This document shows positions 1 through 7,745 of a DNA stretch of 7,745 bases, one piece after another. The notes below the pieces were generated by a model. It saw nothing but the letters and a program-made list of their open reading frames with translations. It was not told where the DNA came from and ran no database searches. A program made the translations under genes and the position numbers. The stretch lies in the NCBI GenBank assembly GCA_900553215.1, contig USCJ01000059.1, positions 1 to 7,745 of the forward strand, written 5' to 3'. Within the stretch, counting starts at the first letter, position 1. The number at the start of each line of letters is the position of its first letter. Source of the stretch: an uncultured Collinsella sp. (GTDB lineage: Bacteria > Actinomycetota > Coriobacteriia > Coriobacteriales > Coriobacteriaceae).

Positions 1-40
1 GCCTATCTTTGCGGCGCCGGAACACGGGTGAGCGCGTCGA

Positions 41-664
41 TTACGGGCGCTCCATGTTGGGAACGATGCTACCCTCGGTCACCGCATGCACGGCCAGGCG
101 CATGATATTGTCGTAGCCGGTCTTGCTCAGAATCTCCGAGATGCGGCGCTTGACGGTGCCCTCGCTCATAAACAGCTCGGCCGCGATCTCGCGACGACTC
201 TTGCCCTCGCAGGCAAGGCGCAAAATCGACAGCTCAACATCATCGAGGGCCGCCGTGCCCGAGAAAATGCTCTCGGGCGGTTTGGGAAACGTGCAGTAGC
301 CCGCCAGCGTGGAGCGCATCACGCCAAACAGCTCGTCGATACCGACATTCTTGTACACAAAGCTATCGACGCCCGCCTCGCGCGCCTGATCGACAAAGGT
401 GATCTCGGGCATACCCGTCATAATGATGACACGGCACTCGGGCAGTTCCTCTTTAATACGCGCTGCCGCCACGATGCCATTGGAATCGTGCTCGGTGCAC
501 ACGTCCATCAGTATCATGTCCGGGCGCTCCTTGAGCACGACATCGAGGGCTTCGGAAGCATCGGCTATCGCGGCGACAACGGTCATATCGGACTGGTCGC
601 CAACGGAGCGTGCGAGACTCTCGCGCAAGATGGCCTGGTCTTCGACGATGAGCACGCGGATCAT
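41..664 (-). CDS. NarL/LuxR-family two-component response regulator
   Basis: This 207-residue protein is a cytoplasmic DNA-binding response regulator, the output of the signalling operon. The N-terminal receiver domain (about 1-120) shows the acidic pair E8-D9, the phospho-acceptor D54 in ILMDV, T83 in IMTG and K105 in FVYK, so it should be phosphorylatable. A LuxR-type helix-turn-helix follows at about 143-197, with the scanning segment EGKSRREIAAELFMS and the recognition helix SEGTVKRRISEIL. The ATG at 662-664 overlaps the TGA of the kinase gene in an ATGA junction. It is preceded by a strong AAAGGAG Shine-Dalgarno at 671-677 inside the kinase's last codons, which suggests translational coupling and makes the kinase its likely partner. 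Length is normal for the family. The regulon is unknown. Family is certain from motifs; the partner assignment is inferred from gene order. Confidence 0.95.
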   Translation of the reverse strand: MIRVLIVEDQAILRESLARSVGDQSDMTVVAAIADASEALDVVLKERPDMILMDVCTEHDSNGIVAAARIKEELPECRVIIMTGMPEITFVDQAREAGVDSFVYKNVGIDELFGVMRSTLAGYCTFPKPPESIFSGTAALDDVELSILRLACEGKSRREIAAELFMSEGTVKRRISEILSKTGYDNIMRLAVHAVTEGSIVPNMERP

Positions 665-2154
665 GAGCTTCTCCTTTGGACCGTGGCGTTGGAGTGCAGC
701 GGAATGGATACCGCAAGCGTAAAGGGCGGGGCGGGGCGGACTTCCAAGCTGCCGCCCAGATCTTGCGCGACACGCCTCATAACTGGGATACCCGTTCCTT
801 CGCGATACGATACGGGGGCTGGGGACCCGTCGTTAGAAATAGTCATGTGCGCGACGGCACCAGCATCCGTCCCCTCCTGCCACAGGCGCACGTGGACCTG
901 ATGTGCCTGCGCATGCTTGGTAGCATTGGTCGAGGCTTCGCGGATAATCTGCAAGAATGCTGCGGCGACACGTGCATCCTGGGGCAGTGTACCCTCGACA
1001 TCGATCTGCACGCTCACCAGGCCGAAGGCGTGGACGATATCGCCCAGCTGCTCCGAAGGCTCGCCGGCACCGCCACGGCGCAGATCGGCGGCGATTGAGC
1101 GCAGCAACGGGTCAATCTGCTCGAGCGACTCGTCGTCCAAACGCCCCTCCTCCAGATAGCGATGGAGGATAGACAGGCGCTGGCCGATCACATCGTGAAC
1201 GCGGGCACGCATGCGCAGATAAGCCGCGTTGTCGGCAACTTTTTTGACTTCTTCGATCTGAGCCTGGAGCTCTTTGCCCACAAGCTCAAGCAGGTGGTTG
1301 GCCTGCGCCAGGCGGTCATGCGCATGCGCATACTCTGTCACATCCAGACCGATTATGCGCTCGAACGAACGGCCCGAGACCATAACGTCATCGCACACAA
1401 ACAGGCGAATCTCGGCGGGAGAAACCTCGACCACAACGCACGCCTCACCAAAGCGGTCTAAATTGATGCGCACGCGGCTCTGGCTGCTTTCGGGCATTTG
1501 CATACTGAGTTTGCGCAGGTCGTTCCATGTACCGCTCATATCGCCTAGGTCGGTGGGCATATGAAGCTCCACCAGGTTTTTGCGCATGCAGCGGTTCATG
1601 AGCAGCGGATGGCCCCTCGGGTCTAGATACAGAATGCCCACGGGAATCACGTTGATGGTTTCAATCGTCGAGAACGCGGTGATGTCCTCCTGGCGGTTAC
1701 GGACGTCCATCAAAAGCGCCGCGATGGAGCGGAACAGGAAGAACGCTCCCTCTGCGATAAGGACAACGGCCCACGCCGAGCCCATGGCAAAAACCACCGG
1801 CGGTGTAACGGCGACAACAAGCAACAGCTCGGCCAGCATGACAGGGCGACGATAGTGCACCATAAGGACCACGCCATAGGCAAAGATCGCGGCATTGAGC
1901 CACAGCACTCCGCCCATTGCCCTGGCGCAAACGTCAAGCGGCGCCACCAGATACGAGCCAGACGACGCGAATAAGATGAGCGCCGAAATCATCAGGTGAA
2001 GCACAAGGCTCGCCTCGTAGGCGCAAATCACCTTGCGGTTATAGGACGAGCGCCGCGACGCGATGAGCGGAACGTGAATGGTCTGCAGGCATGCCGCTAG
2101 GGCAAAGACGACGTCGAGCGCGACAATCTGAGGAAGGATAAGCGGAATCTGCAT
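661..2154 (-). CDS. Membrane sensor histidine kinase (HisKA_3/HPK7 type)
   Basis: This kinase probably phosphorylates the adjacent LuxR-type regulator. Numbered from ATG 2154, it has about five hydrophobic membrane segments within residues 5-150. A PAS-like region follows (about 158-278), then a helical linker (about 280-315). The dimerisation/phospho-acceptor segment contains RARVHDVIGQRLSIL with H320, the HD pair typical of NarX/DesK-type kinases. The ATPase domain keeps an N box (REASTNATKHAQ, N410), a G1 box (ISNDG, D442) and a short G2 (GTGI, about 453-456), so it looks catalytically competent. Two starts are possible. GTG at 2160 overlaps the upstream stop by 4 bp. ATG at 2154 sits two bases past that stop with GGTGA six bases before it, and I chose the ATG. 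The 3' end overlaps the regulator gene by 4 bp. Signal unknown. Confidence 0.92.
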   Translation of the reverse strand: MQIPLILPQIVALDVVFALAACLQTIHVPLIASRRSSYNRKVICAYEASLVLHLMISALILFASSGSYLVAPLDVCARAMGGVLWLNAAIFAYGVVLMVHYRRPVMLAELLLVVAVTPPVVFAMGSAWAVVLIAEGAFFLFRSIAALLMDVRNRQEDITAFSTIETINVIPVGILYLDPRGHPLLMNRCMRKNLVELHMPTDLGDMSGTWNDLRKLSMQMPESSQSRVRINLDRFGEACVVVEVSPAEIRLFVCDDVMVSGRSFERIIGLDVTEYAHAHDRLAQANHLLELVGKELQAQIEEVKKVADNAAYLRMRARVHDVIGQRLSILHRYLEEGRLDDESLEQIDPLLRSIAADLRRGGAGEPSEQLGDIVHAFGLVSVQIDVEGTLPQDARVAAAFLQIIREASTNATKHAQAHQVHVRLWQEGTDAGAVAHMTISNDGSPAPVSYREGTGIPVMRRVAQDLGGSLEVRPAPPFTLAVSIPLHSNATVQRRSS

Positions 2155-2156
2155 GG

Positions 2157-4040
2157 TCACTCACCCGTCCGCGGCATCAAGACGATCATGCGCAGCTGAC
2201 CGGGCTCGCCCTCAAGACGATACGCCACGTTTCGCCCCTGCAGCGCGACCTCGAGCTCGTAGGCGGCGGGTGTTCGCGAAAGATCGTCCTCATCGTTGGA
2301 AAAAAGCGTGGCGCGCAGCTCGACACTGCACCGGTCATGGTCGCCCAAGTGATACATAAGCGCCGGATGGTCGGTGGTGTAGGCAAAAAACGCAAAGTCA
2401 TACACGCAGTCGTACAGGGCGCTTACCGTACTGGCGTGCAGTGGGCGGCGTATGGCGACAATCGAGGCGCAGTCGACATCGATGGTGCGCAGATCGCTTG
2501 CGAGCTCGTTGGCAATCAGCTGAATACGGTCGCGGTCAAAGCCGCTCTCCTCGTGTTGCGCCAACGTGAGCGACCCTTTGCGCTTGCAATAGGCAACGAG
2601 CATTTTGACGCACTGCAGCATGCGGTAACGCTCATGCGAGGATGCCTCGTCGGTAAGCGGAGGCAGCGAGCTCAGCAGGCTGTACATCTCATCGAGCGCG
2701 CGGGCAAGCGCCCGGTCCACATCTTGAACCAGCAGCGCCTCGGCCTCCTGGTCTGCCAAATGCGCCTTAAGGTCATAGTCGGCCGCGAGCAGTTCGTTTT
2801 GACGTTGCAGTTCCATACGCCGATACGCCAGCTCGCGATTGAGCTCGTTGAGTTCCGAGACCTCCTGGGCAAGGAGAGCCGACCCGCCCAGCAGCGGAAA
2901 AGCTCGATACATCACATCGGGGGCAGACGCCACGGTAAAGGCGTGGGCACGCCCGTACTCCTGCGCACGAAGCTCTTCGCGCACATCTGGCGTGATTGGT
3001 CCCGACATCGGCGTGGCATATGCCACCTGCAAGTCGCGCGTCAGAACCTTGAGATCGAGCGGCAGGGTATCGAAGATGCCGGCGATATCGTGATACGACG
3101 GGATAACGCCACAATCGAGGCAAATCTCGAGTGTTACCACGCACAGCACGCAATAGACCAGCGAAAAGTTGAGTTTCCACGCCCAGGGCACACGCAGGGC
3201 ATACGAAGCGGCAAAGAACGCGCCGCCCAGCAACACGAGTGCTGCCGTGCCTGAAAAGCGCTGGATTCTATAAGACGAGGACCGTCCCACCAGGACAAAA
3301 AAGGCAACGACGTTAAAAGCCGTCCACGCCAGAAAGACAAAGTAACCCCAGCCATACGTGTAGTCGTTGCTCCAGGTTTCGCTTGCGCGGTCAAAGTGGA
3401 ATATCTGCCGGTGCGCATCGTTGGTGAGCACAAACGCGATAAGCAGGGCTGCCGCAATCCACAAGGCCGTGCGGTAGCGGCGGCCCGCGCGATGTTGCTC
3501 CACGCCCACGAGGCGCATGCCGCATAGCTGAAAGAGCAGCGGGATGAGCGTCATGGGCACGTAGTACAGGTACCAAAGCAGCGTGGCGTAAGTTGGCGTG
3601 AATGAGTTGTACTTAAAGATGACCTCGATCATCCACAGGGGGCAGATGGCAGCGATAGCAACAAGGCGGCGGCGCAACATATAGTCCAGGCAGCGCAGGT
3701 AAGCGAGAACGCCCCAGATTGAAAACGTGACTGCGGCGACAAGTAGCGGAAAGGAGCTCGTATGGGCAAGCTCGTCCGCGACCTCTTTGGACACCTCACC
3801 ATAGACGGGCACGGTGTTGGAAAGCTTGGGGTCCGAGGCGAACAGCGCCGGCAAGACCGCTAAAAGCATAAGGAACAGCGCGGTGATGGCGCCGGCGATA
3901 GCAAAGACGCGGCGGCGGTATACACGATGCGATATGCCAACAAGGAATCGCGGCATGGCAAAGAGCTTGCCGCCCCTGGGATCCGCCGCGGGTGCGGATC
4001 GGGCGGCCGCGTGACCGATATGTCGCTCGCGGGTACCCAT
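2157..4040 (-). CDS. 7TM-type membrane sensor, degenerate histidine-kinase-like protein
   Basis: This is the first gene of the three-gene signalling operon and encodes 627 residues from ATG 4040. It shows about eight hydrophobic segments (roughly 45-68, 97-115, 126-143, 152-172, 190-207, 229-250, 264-283, 289-308). The region between the first two is likely exposed outside the cell. A PAS-like stretch follows (about 316-392, LPLDLKVLTRDLQVAYAT), then a long amphipathic, coiled-coil-prone helix (about 393-457, SELNELNRELAYRRMELQRQ). The C-terminal portion is laid out like the kinase part of clostridial/coriobacterial 7TM sensor kinases (AYCKRKGSLTL near 483-493). However, I see no phospho-acceptor HE/HD, no N-box asparagine and no glycine-rich G1/G2 boxes, so catalysis is doubtful. 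It may sense a ligand and pass the signal to the intact kinase encoded next, only 2 bp away. The start rests on AAAGG at 4045-4049; in-frame alternatives are 4109 and 3956. Confidence 0.85.
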   Translation of the reverse strand: MGTRERHIGHAAARSAPAADPRGGKLFAMPRFLVGISHRVYRRRVFAIAGAITALFLMLLAVLPALFASDPKLSNTVPVYGEVSKEVADELAHTSSFPLLVAAVTFSIWGVLAYLRCLDYMLRRRLVAIAAICPLWMIEVIFKYNSFTPTYATLLWYLYYVPMTLIPLLFQLCGMRLVGVEQHRAGRRYRTALWIAAALLIAFVLTNDAHRQIFHFDRASETWSNDYTYGWGYFVFLAWTAFNVVAFFVLVGRSSSYRIQRFSGTAALVLLGGAFFAASYALRVPWAWKLNFSLVYCVLCVVTLEICLDCGVIPSYHDIAGIFDTLPLDLKVLTRDLQVAYATPMSGPITPDVREELRAQEYGRAHAFTVASAPDVMYRAFPLLGGSALLAQEVSELNELNRELAYRRMELQRQNELLAADYDLKAHLADQEAEALLVQDVDRALARALDEMYSLLSSLPPLTDEASSHERYRMLQCVKMLVAYCKRKGSLTLAQHEESGFDRDRIQLIANELASDLRTIDVDCASIVAIRRPLHASTVSALYDCVYDFAFFAYTTDHPALMYHLGDHDRCSVELRATLFSNDEDDLSRTPAAYELEVALQGRNVAYRLEGEPGQLRMIVLMPRTGE

Positions 4041-4044
4041 AGTG

Positions 4045-4049
4045 CCTTT
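4045..4049 (-). promoter_or_regulatory. Ribosome binding site deciding the sensor gene start
   Basis: On the minus strand AAAGG precedes the ATG at 4040 by four bases. The upstream in-frame ATG at 4109 would add 23 residues rich in Cys, Gly and Pro that do not look like a signal or membrane segment. The ATG at 3956 has only weaker purine-rich sequence before it. This favours 4040. Confidence 0.55.
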
Positions 4050-4110
4050 AGTGTACCGACAGATGGGCCCAAAAATCGGGCCGCATGTCCCAAAATCCGC
4101 AGACGGCAAG

Positions 4111-4143
4111 GCGCCCGGCGGGCATAAGCTGCTCGCCGGGGGT
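4111..4143. repeat. GC-rich hairpin repeat, copy B
   Basis: A 33-base stretch matches the hairpin at 5613-5645 at 30 of 33 positions in the same orientation. The left arm GCGCCCGGCG is intact, but the right arm ends in GGGGGT instead of GGGCGC, so the outer three pairs of the stem are lost. No T-run follows on either strand, so this copy is unlikely to be an intrinsic terminator. It lies in the leader of the signalling operon, about 70 bases upstream of the sensor start. It may be a dispersed palindromic repeat or a decayed terminator. Confidence 0.6.
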
Positions 4144-4213
4144 ATCGGTTCGACGAAGAGGCCTCAGCCGTAGCAACGGATTGCCCAGCGAGAGATTTCC
4201 CAAGTACCAACTC

Positions 4214-4237
4214 AAACAGTACATGTTTAATCTGTTT
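4214..4237. promoter_or_regulatory. Overlapping dyads, possible operator
   Basis: The sequence contains AAACA-GTACA-TGTTT (4214-4228), a perfect 5-bp dyad with a 5-base spacer. The same left half, AAACAG, also pairs with CTGTTT at 4232-4237. The dyads lie 174 bases or more upstream of the sensor start, next to the AT-rich iteron patch, in otherwise non-coding DNA. They could be a transcription factor site for the signalling operon. Arms are short, so chance is possible. I see no convincing sigma-70 promoter in 4041-4240. Confidence 0.3.
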
Positions 4238-4335
4238 CGTTAATTGAAATGCGTAAATATGGTTAACTAAAGAATTGATATTTGGTTAATTGGTAACTGT
4301 AAATTCGGTTAAACGCGCTGGTAAACAATGGTGAT
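4238..4335. repeat. 23-bp-spaced GGTTAA iterons in AT-rich intergenic DNA
   Basis: CGTTAA at 4238 and GGTTAA at 4261, 4284 and 4307 begin exactly 23 bases apart, and a weak fifth, GGTGAT, begins at 4330 in the same phase. Within the units, GTAAAT recurs at unit positions 16-21 of the first and third copies. The patch is much richer in AT than the flanking genes (line 4261-4320 has 20 G+C of 60, against 38 of 60 in line 2641-2700). The exact phase and the spacing of about two helical turns suggest side-by-side protein binding on one DNA face. Candidate binders are the LuxR-type regulator of the operon or the winged-helix ATPase encoded next to it. This is inference. Confidence 0.55.
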
Positions 4336-4346
4336 AATTAGGCAAG

Positions 4347-4403
4347 TAGTCATTGGGGACATTCTTAAACGACCAGTCAAACAAGAACGTCCCCCAATGA
4401 CTA
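4347..4403. repeat. REP-like long inverted repeat overlapping the ATPase stop codon
   Basis: TAGTCATTGGGGAC (4347-4360) is mirrored by GTCCCCCAATGACTA (4389-4403), perfect apart from one extra C. The pairing continues inward with TTCTT (4362-4366) against AAGAA (4383-4387), and the loop contains GACCAGTC. The last three bases, read on the minus strand, are the TAG stop of the ATPase gene. No T-run follows in the minus direction, so it is not a classical intrinsic terminator. Its form resembles REP/RAYT-associated palindromes seen in gut Firmicutes and Actinobacteria. It may protect or end the ATPase mRNA. Confidence 0.6.
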
Positions 4404-5507
4404 ATCGACAGCGAGGGTCTCCTCTAGGTATTCCTTAAAATACGGAAGGTCAAAGCCAACCCTTCCTCGGCCGCGCTCACCAATAATCCCTTGCTCAATC
4501 AGGCGAGCGCGGTATTGCGACGCATAATTGCTCTTTACGCCCATTCGCTCTGCAACGTCCGCAATCTTGCTCTCGCCCCCGTCTGCAAGCATTGCCTCCA
4601 AGAACGCTTTATCGCCTTCGGACAGTTCGTAATACGTCGGCGCCAACACGCGCTGCTCCATGTCAGAACGCGCAAGCGCAATGCCCCTTGCAGCATCTTG
4701 GACGGTTATCTCTTCTGCCTGAGGCCGTATATCCCAAGAGCGGAAACCGACGAGCTGCATAAGAAACGGAAAACCGCCGATGGCATCTACCATCTTCTGA
4801 AGGCCGTCAGCACTCACGCGCCTGCCACCGCCCTCGATGGTCTCCTTCAATGCAACGGCAATTTCCTTGTCGCTAATATTCCCCAAGTGGTGCTGAACTG
4901 ATCGACGCAAAAATGAAACGGACTGGTTGCGCAGCAGCATTGACACCTGATGCGGCAGCCCCGCCATCAGCACTCCCACACGTCGGCCTTCGCGCACAAA
5001 CATCTGGTACGTAGAGGCAAAACTAATCATTTCATCGAACGAAGCCGACACCTCATCGATCGTGAACAGCAAACCGATGTCATATTTGTCCAAAGCTTTT
5101 ATAAGGCGAGTCATCCGCGTGCGCCAGTTTGCCGAAGGTGCCTGCTCCGGCTCCCATTCCACGCTAAATAGCTGGCCCACACTCAAACCTCTGAGCCTAG
5201 GATTTAAGCCGCTATCGATATATTCAGCCGCAACTTCACGCGTTTGCTCGTAAATGTCTTCCAACATTCCAGGAGCAGCAGCCACGCCGACCGAAATCCA
5301 ACCATGCCTTTGCGCCTCGGAGCTAAGGTATGAGAGCAGGGCCGTTTTACCTGTTCCTCGTGCGCCAACATAGATTGTTGCCAAGTTGGGATCGCCGGGT
5401 CCGCGGTCGAGCGCTCGCACAACATCATCAATAAGATACGTGCGGCCGGCCATAATTGGCGGGACGATGCCAAATGTCGGCGTAAACGGATTAATGGGCA
5501 CATCCAT
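4401..5507 (-). CDS. Orphan AAA ATPase, Orc1/Cdc6-like, with C-terminal winged helix
   Basis: This 368-residue cytoplasmic ATP-binding protein opens with NPFTPTFG-IVPP-IMAGR, a lead-in I know from orphan actinobacterial ATPases. Walker A is GARGTGKT (48-55), Walker B is LLFTIDE (146-152), and a sensor-1-like strand is GVLMAGLP (178-185). R201-R202 could supply an arginine finger. The C-terminal 295-355 (EGDKAFLEAMLADGGESKIADVAERMG onward, then GRGRVGFDLPY) reads as a winged helix with a recognition helix and a wing, as in Orc1/Cdc6. DNA binding is therefore likely, but the true role is unknown. The frame is open to 5711, but I placed the start at ATG 5507 because GGGGGAG lies at 5514-5520 and the extra 68 residues are translated leader repeats. 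GC is lower than in neighbours (line 5041-5100 has 28 of 60), which fits acquisition by transfer. No partner gene is beside it. Confidence 0.85.
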   Translation of the reverse strand: MDVPINPFTPTFGIVPPIMAGRTYLIDDVVRALDRGPGDPNLATIYVGARGTGKTALLSYLSSEAQRHGWISVGVAAAPGMLEDIYEQTREVAAEYIDSGLNPRLRGLSVGQLFSVEWEPEQAPSANWRTRMTRLIKALDKYDIGLLFTIDEVSASFDEMISFASTYQMFVREGRRVGVLMAGLPHQVSMLLRNQSVSFLRRSVQHHLGNISDKEIAVALKETIEGGGRRVSADGLQKMVDAIGGFPFLMQLVGFRSWDIRPQAEEITVQDAARGIALARSDMEQRVLAPTYYELSEGDKAFLEAMLADGGESKIADVAERMGVKSNYASQYRARLIEQGIIGERGRGRVGFDLPYFKEYLEETLAVD

Positions 5508-5513
5508 GGAACA

Positions 5514-5520
5514 CTCCCCC
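5514..5520 (-). promoter_or_regulatory. Ribosome binding site deciding the ATPase start
   Basis: GGGGGAG on the minus strand stands six bases before ATG 5507. The residues following this start match the conserved family N-terminus (NPFTP), which makes the longer in-frame extension to 5711 unlikely. Confidence 0.65.
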
Positions 5521-5545
5521 GTCAGCTCTATCCTGCTTTCACTAG

Positions 5546-5609
5546 TTTTGCAAGTTTTAACTTCTTTTGCAAGTTTTAACTTCTTTTGCTTTCTTTCACT
5601 TCTTTTAAC
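5546..5609. repeat. Tandem 19-bp repeats in the ATPase leader
   Basis: Two perfect copies of TTTTGCAAGTTTTAACTTC (5546-5564, 5565-5583) are followed by a diverged third (5584-5602, TTTTGC retained and ACTTC at its end) and the start of a fourth (TTTTAAC). Each perfect unit contains the dyad AAGTT-TT-AACTT, so two identical operator-like sites lie 19 bp apart. They are 39 to 102 bases upstream of the ATPase start. The position suits autoregulation by the winged-helix ATPase or another repressor. A minus-strand TTGCAA could act as a -35 element, but I see no good -10 partner. Confidence 0.6.
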
Positions 5610-5610
5610 A

Positions 5611-5647
5611 AAGCGCCCGGCGGGCATAAACTGCTCGCCGGGCGCCT
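5611..5647 (-). terminator. GC-rich hairpin, copy A: probable minus-strand terminator
   Basis: The arms GCGCCCGGCG (5613-5622) and CGCCGGGCGC (5636-5645) pair perfectly. After one G-T position a further GC/GC pair closes a seven-base loop, ATAAACT. On the minus strand the stem is followed by TTTGTT, a short and interrupted T-tract. It could therefore end transcription coming from the glycosidase gene before the ATPase leader. The near-identical copy at 4111-4143 lacks a T-tract, so the unit may instead be a dispersed repeat that happens to terminate here. Confidence 0.5.
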
Positions 5648-5696
5648 TGGTTAGGAAGCTATAAAGCATAACTTTCGAAATGCGGCGGTCAGGTCC

Positions 5697-7745
<2,049 letters not shown>

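Noticed and set aside
1..40. Terminator or next gene after the response regulator
   Set aside because: Forty bases show no convincing hairpin, T-run or start signal, so nothing can be called.
86..901. 271-codon plus-strand frame across the regulator and kinase genes
   Set aside because: It is antisense to two genes with clear family motifs and has no family features of its own.
2337..3254. 305-codon open frame on the plus strand
   Set aside because: It lies entirely antisense to the membrane sensor gene, has no recognisable domain, and its composition follows from the codon bias of the true gene in a high-GC genome.
4067..4083. Small hairpin GGCCC-AAAAATC-GGGCC as a terminator
   Set aside because: The stem is only 5 bp and no T-run follows on either strand.
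4041..4109. 23-residue N-terminal extension of the sensor
   Set aside because: It shows no signal-like character, and ATG 4040 has an AAAGG site four bases upstream.
4238..4335. CRISPR array
   Set aside because: The unit is only 23 bp and only a six-base core is conserved. There are no long identical repeats and no cas genes in the window.

Overview
The window looks like chromosomal DNA from a gut actinobacterium of the Coriobacteriia, most likely Collinsella or a close relative. This rests on my recognition of protein style (a 7TM-type sensor with an HPK7-like kinase and a LuxR regulator, a phospho-beta-glucosidase of gut type, BspA-like surface repeats) and on moderately high GC in the core genes. 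It is an inference, not a database result. Every gene I support is on the minus strand, so the order of transcription runs from high to low coordinates.

Positions 5805-7745 hold one open frame that enters the window already open. Its upstream part resembles a BspA-family (DUF285) leucine-rich-repeat surface protein. Its downstream part is a family 1 glycosidase of the 6-phospho-beta-glucosidase type that lacks its own N-terminus. The two are joined in frame near 7080-7106, making an apparent gene chimera. The stop codon lies inside one arm of a long, internally structured inverted repeat (5697-5815).

Positions 4401-5507 encode an orphan AAA/Orc1-Cdc6-like ATPase with a C-terminal winged helix. 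Its upstream leader carries tandem 19-bp repeats (5546-5609) and a GC-rich hairpin (5611-5647). Its stop codon lies in a REP-like inverted repeat (4347-4403). A second copy of the GC-rich hairpin lies beyond it at 4111-4143. Between the ATPase and the next gene is an AT-rich patch with four to five motifs spaced exactly 23 bp apart (4238-4335).

Positions 41-4040 form a tight three-gene signalling operon with 4-bp or near-zero gene junctions. In order of transcription it encodes a multi-spanning membrane sensor with a decayed kinase-like C-terminus, a membrane histidine kinase that keeps its catalytic boxes, and a NarL/LuxR-type response regulator. The likely logic is that the first protein senses a signal, the second supplies phosphotransfer, and the third controls transcription. 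The target genes and the signal are not visible here. Positions 1-40 hold nothing I can identify.
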